Part shown: positions 1 to 7,566 of the stretch, piece after piece
Layout of the letters: the number at the start of each line of letters is the position of its first letter
How positions within the stretch are numbered: the first letter of the stretch is position 1
Origin: Vibrio casei
Lineage (GTDB): Bacteria; Pseudomonadota; Gammaproteobacteria; Enterobacterales; Vibrionaceae
NCBI RefSeq assembly: GCF_002218025.2
Contig: NZ_AP018681.1
Span: 1,136,071-1,200,070 of the forward strand
DNA length: 64,000 nt
Direction of reading: 5' to 3'
The notes under the pieces: model-generated
The model's database searches: none
What the model saw: only the letters and a program-made list of their open reading frames with translations
Told to the model about the DNA's origin: nothing
Position numbers and translations under genes: made by a program

Positions 1-85
1 ACGTAGACCACCATTAAATGTTCGAGTATTTATCGACTATTTTATTGAAATTTATGGCTCACCACCGTATTGGAAATTGTCGTAA
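1..85 (+). CDS. LysR-family regulator, C-terminal end only (partial)
   Basis: An open frame running in from the left edge (codons from base 2) ends at TAA 83-85. Its last residues read VRVFIDYFIEIYGSPPYW, the typical C-terminus of LysR-type regulators (pattern V-R-x-F-I-D-f-l ... P-P-Y-W). Only about 27 residues are visible, so the effector, target and DNA-binding half are outside the window. The stop lies about 50 bases before the left end of the IS3 element, so the gene end was not cut by it. Family call is from the tail motif alone. Confidence 0.7.
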   Translation, partial: RRPPLNVRVFIDYFIEIYGSPPYWKLS

Positions 86-164
86 GGGTAAACAAGGGTA
101 CCTTTTTAGAAATCAAAGATAATAAAAAACGGTGTTTGTCAAACTAGTTGTCGCGATCACTACG

Positions 165-1214
165 TTATGCACTCTCAGCCTTGACACTATTTTGTTCAGG
201 GTTTAAGTACACTTCTTTTGGTAAATCCCAATTACGGATATTACCGCTCCAGCGCTCAGGGTGAGCATCTTTAGCACCTTGATAAACTTCTTTTCTATTA
301 GCCAATATGTCACCCGCTAATCCTGAATGCCTTTGATGTGGGCTGACGTATTTGATGCCACTATGTTTGTGGTTAAAATTATACCAGTGGCTAAATTTCA
401 ACACCCAACTACGCGCCTCATCAATTGTTGAAAACCCTTTATACGGATAGTCAGGGCGATATTTACACGTTTTAAATATCGACTCAGCATAAGCATTATC
501 ATTGCTCACCCTAGGACGATTAAAAGACGACACGACACCTAAACTATAAAGTGTTTCAAGCATTGATGAGCCTTTCATTGGGCTTCCATTATCCGAATGC
601 AGTACCAGAGGATTATCTTTAACTCCTTCTTTTAAATGAGCTTTCTTAATTAATATTGATGCATTTTCTGCTGATTCGTCATCATGAATTTCCCATCCAA
701 CAATCTTTCGACTAAATATATCGAGTATCAAATATAAATAAAAATGCAGCCCTTTAGCGGGGCCTGGTAACCAAGTAATATCCCAACACCACACTTGGTT
801 TGGCCCTGTAGCACAGTGTGTCGTCGGTACTTTTCTCTCTTTTATCTGACTACGTCCGCGAGCGTTTTGCTGTTTTTCTTCATGAAGAACACGATAATAT
901 GTTGATTCAGAAGCAAGATAAATACCCTCATCTGCTAATGTAGGGACGATTTGGCTTGGTGGTAAGCTCTTAAAATCATCGCTATTAACGATGGCTAATA
1001 TGTTATCTCTCTCTGCTTTTGATAGCTTATTTTTTGGCTCAGGGCGCTGAGATATTGGTCTACCATCTGTTTTTATGTTCCCGTCAACAGTCCAACGTTG
1101 ATACGTCCGGACACTGATCCCAAGTTCACGGCAAGCTTTAAACTTTGGCGCACCAGAACTCACAGCTTCATTAACTAGTTTAACTGCTTGAATGCGAGCT
1201 GAGTCGAGGATCAT
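165..1214 (-). CDS. IS3-family transposase OrfB (DDE integrase domain)
   Basis: A 349-residue transposase with an N-terminal helix-turn-helix (about residues 25-45, ELGISVRTYQRW) and an rve-type catalytic core. The DDE triad is visible as D145 (WCWDITW), D208 (LHSDNGSP) and E244 (NAYAESIF), with the 35-residue D-E spacing of the IS3 family. Its ATG overlaps the orfA stop as ATGA (1211-1214), allowing translational coupling. The frame is also open upstream of that ATG to an A7 slippery run at 1247-1253, so an OrfAB fusion by -1 frameshifting is possible. It would cut and join the element ends. Confidence 0.9.
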   Translation of the reverse strand: MILDSARIQAVKLVNEAVSSGAPKFKACRELGISVRTYQRWTVDGNIKTDGRPISQRPEPKNKLSKAERDNILAIVNSDDFKSLPPSQIVPTLADEGIYLASESTYYRVLHEEKQQNARGRSQIKERKVPTTHCATGPNQVWCWDITWLPGPAKGLHFYLYLILDIFSRKIVGWEIHDDESAENASILIKKAHLKEGVKDNPLVLHSDNGSPMKGSSMLETLYSLGVVSSFNRPRVSNDNAYAESIFKTCKYRPDYPYKGFSTIDEARSWVLKFSHWYNFNHKHSGIKYVSPHQRHSGLAGDILANRKEVYQGAKDAHPERWSGNIRNWDLPKEVYLNPEQNSVKAESA

Positions 1215-1708
1215 TCGTCCTCGGCTTCCCCCCAGATCGCATTTGCTTTTTTTCTTAACACCAATAGTGCTGCGGTTTCAGCGAGTGCCTTATCTTTTCG
1301 ACGTAGCTCCTTTTCTAATTGATTGATCTGTTTTTTATCTTTCTTTGTTTCGGTGGAGAAGGCTTTTTCTTGCTCTTTAACGTTAGCGTTTGCATCTATA
1401 CACGCATTTCGCCAAGCCGATACTTGTTCCACATAAAGACCTTTGCCTCGGCAATATTCCGCTAACTCAGCTTGATTTAAAGAGGCTGTTTCCAACACGA
1501 CTGAGAATTTATTTGCTGATGACCACTGCTCAGCATTCTTTCCATCACCTGGCACTAAATGCCCCTTATCAATTGCTTGTTTTCGCCAATTATACAAGGT
1601 TGATTCACCAATCCCCATCTCGATTGATAATTGGGCTATTGCTATATTATTTGGAGGCATCATCTTCTGAAGAGCCGACTCTTTGCTTTGCGCTGAATAA
1701 TGTTTCAT
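1211..1708 (-). CDS. IS3-family OrfA, helix-turn-helix protein
   Basis: A 165-residue protein encoded upstream of the transposase. It contains an HTH_Tnp-like segment (about residues 22-45, IAIAQLSIEMGIGESTLYNW), a second HTH-like repeat around residues 70-100 and a charged coiled-coil tail (residues 112-145, KEQEKAFSTETKKDKKQINQ onwards), the usual plan for OrfA proteins that bind IS ends and multimerise. A GGAG ribosome site sits 5 bases before the ATG. Near its 3' end the in-phase heptamer A_AAA_AAA (1247-1253) could shift ribosomes into orfB. Confidence 0.85.
   Translation of the reverse strand: MKHYSAQSKESALQKMMPPNNIAIAQLSIEMGIGESTLYNWRKQAIDKGHLVPGDGKNAEQWSSANKFSVVLETASLNQAELAEYCRGKGLYVEQVSAWRNACIDANANVKEQEKAFSTETKKDKKQINQLEKELRRKDKALAETAALLVLRKKANAIWGEAEDE
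1247..1253 (-). promoter_or_regulatory. Candidate -1 frameshift heptamer (A AAA AAA) in orfA
   Basis: Seven A residues on the coding strand are phased AG|A AAA AAA in orfA. Slipping back one base gives a frame without stops that runs directly into orfB. IS3 elements commonly make OrfAB this way. Confidence 0.55.
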
Positions 1709-1773
1709 TGTTACTCCACGCCCTCTGTTTAATGGTTGAATATTAAGCGCGACAACTAGTCTGACAGAGAGGG

Positions 1774-1806
1774 AAAACGAGAATACCCAATCGATATACT
1801 CGTTTT
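1774..1806. terminator. Possible bidirectional terminator after the metQ-like gene
   Basis: Inverted repeat AAAACGAG (1774-1781) and CTCGTTTT (1799-1806) with a 17-base loop. It lies between the IS right end and the stop of the lipoprotein gene. The stem is short and A/T at its base, so strength is uncertain. Confidence 0.35.
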
Positions 1807-1836
1807 ATTTTCTTCAATGACTCTCAGATCGTATTG

Positions 1837-2640
1837 TTAAAAAGCGGGCTCAATCGTGCCTTTAAACGTAGTATCAATAAAAGCTTGAATCGGCTTTGAA
1901 TGGTAGATTTCAACAAACTTCTTATAGGTTGCATTGTCTTTATCTGCTTCTCGTGCAGCAATAACCATAACGGCCAGTTCAGCATCTTTGGCTTCAAAAT
2001 ACAGGCCCTGTTTCTTCGGATCTAAGCCTGATGACATGACGTAGTTCATCGTGATGACAGAAGCGGCTGCATCACTTAATGTACGTGGTAACTGCGCGGC
2101 ATCCATTTCGATAAATTTGAATTTTTTCGGGTTTTCAACCACATCATAAATCGTCGCTTTATCGCCTAGCCCAGGTTTGAGTTTTATAAAGCCTGCATCT
2201 TCAAGTAATAGCAATCCACGACCACTGTTTGTCGGATCATTGGGAATAGTGATGGTAGCGCCTTCAGGTAAATCAGCGAGAGAGAGATATTTGTCAGAGT
2301 AAATGCCCATGCGCATTAAAATAGAACGGCCAATGGACACCAGTTGCTTTTCATTGTTGTTATTATAATTATTTAAGAAAGGTTGATGCTGGTAGCTATT
2401 AAGATCAATCGTACCATCGGCCAAAGCCGCATTAGGTGTGATGTAATCGGAAAACGTTACAACTTCAACGTTTAAACCTTGTTTTGCAGCTTCTTCTGCG
2501 ACAGCTTCTACTACTTGAGCATGAGGCCCCGCAGTTGCACCCACTTTAATCGTATTATTATCTTTTTCACCACAGGCCGTTAAGCCAACTAATAACGGTA
2601 AAGCACACAATAGTGTAATGATTGTTTGATTGAATTTCAT
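1837..2640 (-). CDS. MetQ/NlpA-family lipoprotein, methionine-type substrate-binding protein
   Basis: A 267-residue periplasmic lipoprotein. The signal sequence ends in a lipobox (LTAC followed by GEK), so the mature protein would be lipid-anchored at Cys. The body matches the NlpA/MetQ family (IKVGATAGPHAQVVEAV near the mature N-terminus, then DLNSYQHQPFL and IPNDPTNSGRGLLLL). This family binds D- or L-methionine for the MetNI ABC importer. The start at 2640 is preferred over an upstream GTG/ATG-type start because AAGGG precedes it at good distance. No MetN or MetI gene is adjacent, so it is an orphan binding protein here and must use a transporter encoded elsewhere, or has another role. Confidence 0.85.
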   Translation of the reverse strand: MKFNQTIITLLCALPLLVGLTACGEKDNNTIKVGATAGPHAQVVEAVAEEAAKQGLNVEVVTFSDYITPNAALADGTIDLNSYQHQPFLNNYNNNNEKQLVSIGRSILMRMGIYSDKYLSLADLPEGATITIPNDPTNSGRGLLLLEDAGFIKLKPGLGDKATIYDVVENPKKFKFIEMDAAQLPRTLSDAAASVITMNYVMSSGLDPKKQGLYFEAKDAELAVMVIAAREADKDNATYKKFVEIYHSKPIQAFIDTTFKGTIEPAF

Positions 2641-2726
2641 AATATCCCTTTCATAAAATAGCCGTATAGACATCTATAAATAGGATACATTGAACCTCTA
2701 AATATTCATAATAGTTTTATAACTAA

Positions 2727-3251
2727 TTAACGCGTCATTTTTCGATGCCATCTAAATCTAGGTTGAAACATCAAACCTAAAAAGAAAAATACAAATTCAA
2801 ATACAGCCAACACCAACAAACCAAACCCAATCCCTATACTAATCGCTTCACCATTTAAAATCACTTTATACTCATAATGGTTCCAAACATCATCGCGAAT
2901 TTCAGTAATAGGACTAACGAACACCTGAAAATAAGGGCTATATATTGATTGATGAAAAGTCATTTGTGCCTGAGTGAGTCGTTGATTCCTGGCAACTAGA
3001 GCTCTGATGCTTTGTCCACCTGCCACAATTACCGGATCTTGATTACGAGCGTAGTGCTTGAGTAGCAGGTCAATGTTGCCATTAAAGAATTGATCAGCAT
3101 CTTGTTGAAATTGTGATAAACCTTTTAACGATTCCGCTACTCGAGCATCAAGATTTTGACCATATTGGCTAACAAATCCCGGAATTTGCACTCCCATTAA
3201 CACGCCTAATATCAACACAGCAAGCTTGAGATAATCCATGATCTTTTTCAT
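2727..3251 (-). CDS. DUF2937-family membrane protein
   Basis: A 174-residue protein with one N-terminal membrane helix (about residues 8-26) and one C-terminal helix (about 138-162), separated by a soluble region of about 110 residues rich in Gln and Arg that is probably periplasmic. Sequence and size fit the DUF2937 family of Gammaproteobacteria, whose function is unknown. It ends in a basic cytoplasmic tail (RFRWHRKMTR). It is on the same strand as the following GNAT gene, 30 bases apart, so the two may be co-transcribed. The family call is from memory of its pattern. Confidence 0.7.
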   Translation of the reverse strand: MKKIMDYLKLAVLILGVLMGVQIPGFVSQYGQNLDARVAESLKGLSQFQQDADQFFNGNIDLLLKHYARNQDPVIVAGGQSIRALVARNQRLTQAQMTFHQSIYSPYFQVFVSPITEIRDDVWNHYEYKVILNGEAISIGIGFGLLVLAVFEFVFFFLGLMFQPRFRWHRKMTR

Positions 3252-3281
3252 TAATAGTTCCTCTCCCTGATGGCTAAATCA

Positions 3282-3767
3282 TTACCAACTCAATGTCATT
3301 ATATATTGCGGCCCCACAGGCCCACCGTGGTAAAGATTGCCTGTATCTTGAAATCCTGCTTTTAAATAACATTGATACGCGGCCACATTGCGGCAATTAA
3401 CAGTAAGGTAAGCGGCAGTTTTTTCTGAGTATGCACGTTTCAAATAATCGGGTAATGCCTGTAATGCTTGAGTGGCAATTCCTCTACCTTGAAAGGTTTC
3501 GTCAATTAATAAAGCGCGTATACCAAGCGCAGCAGAATGTGAGTCTATTTCGACGTCGAATGCTTGATTAGACAGATAGTTCATATCCAATAGAAAGAAA
3601 CCAACGACCACGCCATCATCGAGAATTAAATGCGGATGTTCGTGATCATCAAGCTGTTCGATAACGCTCAAAACATCGCTGATGGTAAATTGAACCTGCT
3701 CTGGTTGCACTTTAAGAGGAGCGACTTGAGCTGATTTTTTTGGTGTGTATTGTTCAATGGTAACCAT
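3282..3767 (-). CDS. GNAT-family N-acetyltransferase
   Basis: A 161-residue acetyltransferase of the GNAT fold. The acetyl-CoA pyrophosphate-binding motif A is visible as ETFQGRGIATQAL (about residues 91-103), followed by motif B, where NVAAYQCYLKAGFQDTG gives the conserved Asn and the Tyr-x-K-x-GF signature. The substrate cannot be told from sequence; amino groups of small molecules or protein N-termini are the usual targets. It is the first gene of a likely two-gene unit with the DUF2937 gene. Confidence 0.85.
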   Translation of the reverse strand: MVTIEQYTPKKSAQVAPLKVQPEQVQFTISDVLSVIEQLDDHEHPHLILDDGVVVGFFLLDMNYLSNQAFDVEIDSHSAALGIRALLIDETFQGRGIATQALQALPDYLKRAYSEKTAAYLTVNCRNVAAYQCYLKAGFQDTGNLYHGGPVGPQYIMTLSW

Positions 3768-3987
3768 GTTTCACTCCTATCTCACCAAGGCATTTGTAAT
3801 CAACGTTTAACGAGAATACATCACGGGAAGGAAAAGCATAATGCTTTAAGGTAAGTTTGCGGTTAAATGATGAAAGTGGAAATGACATCATGATGAAAAT
3901 ATTGATGATTAACCTCAATCTACCCACAAAGTTCAATGTTGCCTTGCTGGTTCGAGGCGTATCATAACCTTAATAAATGGAGGGGTT

Positions 3988-4263
3988 ATGAATCACAAAC
4001 CAGACCGAACAGAAGCAATGCAACTCATCATTGACGAAGCGAAAAAAACATTCCCACTTTATGAAGAAGAGACTTTTGTTTGTGGCACAGAAGGCAATTG
4101 TATTGGTTGTCCGAAGAAGCTGATGGAACTGGTTGATTCAGAGCTTTGTTATTGGGAGAGTGCGTTAAAACGCGGCGTGACTCCTCAGTTTGATGAAATC
4201 CGCCGCTTTGGCAAGTTGTGCAAAAACGTTAAACGTGGCTTAGTGCGTAATAATATTCTTTGA
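3988..4263 (+). CDS. Small cysteine-containing conserved hypothetical protein
   Basis: A 91-residue acidic-then-basic protein preceded by a strong ribosome site (GGAGGGG, 3 bases before ATG). It carries a compact Cys cluster, C-x6-C-x2-C (CGTEGNCIGCPKK, about residues 32-44), plus further Cys at about 54 and 78. That pattern could bind a metal or form a redox site, but I do not recognise the family. It is convergent with the MFS gene, with only 3 bases between the stops. The strong start signal and coherent composition argue that it is real. Confidence 0.7.
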   Translation: MNHKPDRTEAMQLIIDEAKKTFPLYEEETFVCGTEGNCIGCPKKLMELVDSELCYWESALKRGVTPQFDEIRRFGKLCKNVKRGLVRNNIL

Positions 4264-4266
4264 TCT

Positions 4267-5505
4267 TTATTTCAACTCAGCGGTGGCTACGGTTGCAGTT
4301 GGAGTATGCTTCACTTGATTAAATAAACTCAACCCAGAAAATATGCCTAATAGAGCAAACACCACCCATAGCCAAATCGATGAAAAGCCATTCAAGCCCA
4401 GTAGCCAACCCGCCCCCCAATTACCAATAAAAGCAAAAAAGCCCCCAATACAAGAATACAGACCGTAATAACTGGCAATATTGTTAGACCCAGCATAGCG
4501 TGGAATATGCGCGCCGATTAATGGGTACACCATCATTGAACCGATACTCAATAAACTGGCACACAAGATAAAAGAAACGGCTGGGTAACCTTCAATGCGC
4601 ACACTCAATGCAAGGAAAGAGCAACCCATGATCGCCATGCCATAACCCATACCTTTTGCGATACCTAAATGCTTTTCAATCCAACGGCTAATCGGTAATT
4701 GTAATAACACGCCCAATATCGAAGAGGTTAAAAATACCAAGGTAGTATAAGAAGGATCGCCAGTTTGAATTTTCACTTCATTGGGAATCGATAAGTACAA
4801 TTGGTGGAAAAGTATTTGAAATACCGAGGCTGCCAGCACAAAGCGCATGAATGCCCGATGCTTTAACATCATTAGCCACTCCACCCAAAATGCTTGAGGC
4901 GCGGCGTCTTGAACGTGTTGCTGCTCTTTTGGTAGGTAGTACCATTGCAGAATAAAAAGAATAGAAAACAGAAAAGCAGAGCAATAACCAACAGCACTAA
5001 AGCTAATAGTAAACAGCGCTAAGCCAATCACTGGGCCAGTTAATTTACCGATTTCTGTGCATAAATTTTGCAGTGCAAACACCCGGTTTCGTTCAGCATG
5101 ATCGGGATATTCAATCGACAAATAAGCCTGACTACTCGGAGTAAATAACGCGCCAGCAAATCCCGTAAGGAAAGCGCCAAACACAATCAAAGAAAAATCA
5201 TTACTGACTGCTAATAATAAAAATCCAGCAATACGAACCAAACAACCAATTAGAATAAGGCGTTTATAGCCAAATTTATCGCCTAGTGTGCCACCAACCA
5301 GAAACAGACCTTGCTGGCTTAACACTCGTAACCCAATAATTAAGCCGACATACCAACTGCTGTAACCAAGATCTTGTAAGTGCTGCGCCAAATACGGCAA
5401 CAACATATAAAAACCTAAATTAAAACTAAAGGCATTAAAAACTAGCACACGGCTAGCCGGCGATAGCAAAGCCCAATCTTTTAAAAACTGTGTCGATTTC
5501 ATCAA
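4267..5505 (-). CDS. MFS transporter (MdtH-like), third gene of an iron-transport operon
   Basis: A 412-residue major facilitator protein with about 12 membrane helices and the MFS loop motif after helix 2 (GGTLGDKFGYKRL, about residues 71-83). It lies 18 bases behind the FecE-type ATPase gene and is probably transcribed with it from the Fur-box promoter near 7470. Its best resemblance is to drug or metabolite exporters of the MdtH type. In an iron-regulated operon the likely jobs are secretion of a siderophore or passage of one across the inner membrane. Substrate is inferred from context only. Confidence 0.8.
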   Translation of the reverse strand: MMKSTQFLKDWALLSPASRVLVFNAFSFNLGFYMLLPYLAQHLQDLGYSSWYVGLIIGLRVLSQQGLFLVGGTLGDKFGYKRLILIGCLVRIAGFLLLAVSNDFSLIVFGAFLTGFAGALFTPSSQAYLSIEYPDHAERNRVFALQNLCTEIGKLTGPVIGLALFTISFSAVGYCSAFLFSILFILQWYYLPKEQQHVQDAAPQAFWVEWLMMLKHRAFMRFVLAASVFQILFHQLYLSIPNEVKIQTGDPSYTTLVFLTSSILGVLLQLPISRWIEKHLGIAKGMGYGMAIMGCSFLALSVRIEGYPAVSFILCASLLSIGSMMVYPLIGAHIPRYAGSNNIASYYGLYSCIGGFFAFIGNWGAGWLLGLNGFSSIWLWVVFALLGIFSGLSLFNQVKHTPTATVATAELK

Positions 5506-5523
5506 TTCGCTAGACTCTTAAGT

Positions 5524-6306
5524 TTACGCAACACGTTGGACTTTTGAACGTAACGTTCTAACAAAAGGTCGACCGCTATCATCAACAATCACATTAGCGT
5601 CCACATCATAAATGTCTTTGATTAACGATGACGTCAGCACTTGGGTTGGGTGGCCAACACTGACTAACTCCCCACCTTTTAACACTAACAGGTTATCAGC
5701 ATATTGAGCCGCTAGATTTAGATCATGTAACACCATTACCGTCACGTATTTCTGCTTCACGGTTTCATACGATAAATGCTCAAGCAAGACATGCTGATAG
5801 TGTAAATCGAGGGCGCTGACCGGCTCATCGAGCATCATAATTTCAGGCTTACGCATTAAAGCTTGAGCAAACAAAATCATCTGCCGTTGCCCACCACTAA
5901 GGGTGCGAACATCGCGATTGGCTAACTCAGCAAGACCAATATTATCCAAAATACGAATCGCTTCTTTTAATACTTCTTCACTCAACGATAAACTGAGCGC
6001 ATCAAGCCGCCCGAGTAACACCACTTCGATAACCGTTAAATTGACATCTAAATGGATGTCTTGTGGCATGTAACCAAAGCGATTACGCCACTTGGATAAT
6101 GCTTGCCCTGAAAGATGGTCGCCGTTAAAGGAAATGTCACCACTCGTCGGTTTGATATCACCAAATAACGTTTTTAATAAAGAACTTTTACCAGTGCCAT
6201 TCGGGCCTAAAATCGCCGTCACTTGGCCCGGTTTTAAATCAAAACTTAAACCATTGGCTAAGGTTAAGTCACCAATAGATGTCGTTAAAGACTGTACCGA
6301 AAGCAT
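5524..6306 (-). CDS. FecE/FhuC-type iron-chelate ABC transporter ATPase
   Basis: A 260-residue ATP-binding subunit. Walker A is GPNGTGKSS (residues 34-42), the signature is LSGGQRQ (136-142), Walker B is MMLDE (157-161), and the switch His follows in MVLHDLN. The pattern GYMPQDIHLDV in the Q-loop is typical of ferric siderophore, haem and cobalamin importers. It follows the permease gene by 2 bases, so the two are tightly coupled. It should power uptake of a ferric chelate delivered by the divergently encoded binding protein. Confidence 0.9.
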   Translation of the reverse strand: MLSVQSLTTSIGDLTLANGLSFDLKPGQVTAILGPNGTGKSSLLKTLFGDIKPTSGDISFNGDHLSGQALSKWRNRFGYMPQDIHLDVNLTVIEVVLLGRLDALSLSLSEEVLKEAIRILDNIGLAELANRDVRTLSGGQRQMILFAQALMRKPEIMMLDEPVSALDLHYQHVLLEHLSYETVKQKYVTVMVLHDLNLAAQYADNLLVLKGGELVSVGHPTQVLTSSLIKDIYDVDANVIVDDSGRPFVRTLRSKVQRVA

Positions 6307-6308
6307 GC

Positions 6309-7361
6309 TTAACCTCTTTTGAAAATAATCAGCCAGAAGAAAAAAGGAACCCCAATAATGGCGGTCACAATCCCGATCGGGAAAAGCGCTCCGGGAACGA
6401 TAATTTTGGATAATACTGATGCGGTTGATAACAAAAACGCACCGATTAAGAAAGATAATGGCAGGAAGAAACGTTGATCTTCACCTACTAATATTTTGGC
6501 AATGTTAGGCGCCACAATGCCGATAAAGCCAATAATACCAACGAAGCTGGTTACGGTGGCGGTCATCAATGCGACAATGAATAATATCTTCAACCTCAAC
6601 CTAGCGACATTCACGCCAACACTTTTCGCGCGTTCTTCTCCGAGTCTTAATGACGTTAGCTTCCAAGCATCTTGTAGTAGGAAGTAGGTTCCGCCAATCA
6701 CAACCGCCGTTACAATCGCTAAATTAGACCAGGTTGATTTAGATAAACTACCAAACAGCCAGAATAAGATTTGCTGACTTAACTCAGGCGAAGAGATGAA
6801 CTGCACAAGGGACAGTAAAGATTGGAACAAAAACAACAGAGCGATACCGGCTAAGATCAACTGACCAGAGCTAATATGCCTCATTGACGCTAATGCAAAT
6901 AAGAAACAGGCCGACAGCATACAACACACAAATGCACCAATTGGCACGGCGTAATCACTGTTTAAACCGAGTGAACCAATATAAAGCATTAACGCGGCGC
7001 CAAACCCTGCAGCCGCCGCCATGCCTAGCGTATAAGGGCTTGCCATTGAATTATTCAATAAGGTTTGCATTTCAGCACCACCGACACCTAGCGCGCCACC
7101 AACTACGATGGCCATTAAAGCAATCGGCAAGCGAAGGTTAGTCACAATAATTTGTGTGGACGGTTCGACTTGGAAAGGTAACCCGATAAATTCAAGTAGT
7201 GCATACAACACTTTCGACACATTAAGCATCGATGGACCGGTCATAATATCAAAGATAAATGAACCTAATAATATCGCCACAAACAACAAAATCGTGGTCA
7301 CTCGGCGACGCTCGCTTTTTCTTTGTTGTGCAACAGCTTGTAATAACAAATCGGCTTGCAT
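6309..7361 (-). CDS. FecCD-family iron-chelate ABC transporter permease
   Basis: A 350-residue integral membrane subunit of the BtuC/FecCD family with about 9-10 helices. Conserved landmarks include GxxLGVGGAEMQTLLNNSMASPYTLG (about residues 90-115) and the C-terminal GFIGIVAPNIAK, which contacts the ATPase. As only one permease is encoded, a homodimer is expected. It is the first gene of a three-gene unit (permease, ATPase, MFS) starting at the divergent promoter region shared with the binding-protein gene. Confidence 0.9.
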   Translation of the reverse strand: MQADLLLQAVAQQRKSERRRVTTILLFVAILLGSFIFDIMTGPSMLNVSKVLYALLEFIGLPFQVEPSTQIIVTNLRLPIALMAIVVGGALGVGGAEMQTLLNNSMASPYTLGMAAAAGFGAALMLYIGSLGLNSDYAVPIGAFVCCMLSACFLFALASMRHISSGQLILAGIALLFLFQSLLSLVQFISSPELSQQILFWLFGSLSKSTWSNLAIVTAVVIGGTYFLLQDAWKLTSLRLGEERAKSVGVNVARLRLKILFIVALMTATVTSFVGIIGFIGIVAPNIAKILVGEDQRFFLPLSFLIGAFLLSTASVLSKIIVPGALFPIGIVTAIIGVPFFFWLIIFKRG

Positions 7362-7470
7362 CTATTTTTTACCTTACCTAAATACCTTCATAACGTATGT
7401 GCAATTAAGCGATTATCACTTGATGAATATCGATAAAAACGACTAAGCTACACACAAAGACGAATAGTAT

Positions 7471-7485
7471 TGATAATTAATATCA
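7471..7485. promoter_or_regulatory. Fur box between divergent iron-transport genes
   Basis: TGATAATTAATATCA matches the 7-1-7 Fur consensus TGATAAT-N-ATTATCA at 14 of 15 positions allowing the spacer. It lies between the permease gene (starting at 7361, minus) and the binding-protein gene (starting at 7567, plus), so iron-loaded Fur could repress both. Confidence 0.7.
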
Positions 7486-7566
7486 ACATCAATTAGTATT
7501 GTATCAAATTGTGAAAACCATTTCGCTCTAAATAGACCTATCTATTACAAGGAATTATAAAAAGTC

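Larger units (their letters stand above)
137..1766 (-). mobile_element. Complete IS3-family insertion sequence (about 1630 bp)
   Basis: Imperfect terminal inverted repeats of 20 bp bound the element: TGTCAAACTAGTTGTCGCGA at 137-156 and the complement of 1747-1766, 18 of 20 identical, with the TG...CA ends usual for IS3. Inside are two overlapping genes on the minus strand, an HTH protein (orfA) and a DDE transposase (orfB). The flanks (GTT before, GAG after) show no target duplication, which suggests a rearrangement after insertion or loss of one flank. Both genes are intact, so the element may be active. Confidence 0.85.

Noticed and set aside
137..1766. Target duplication for the first IS
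   Set aside because: GTT and GAG flank the inverted repeats; extending or shifting the ends did not reveal a 3- or 4-bp duplicate.
3754..3936. 60-codon frame overlapping the GNAT start
   Set aside because: It has no ribosome site, overlaps the start of the GNAT gene and shows no domain; likely chance.
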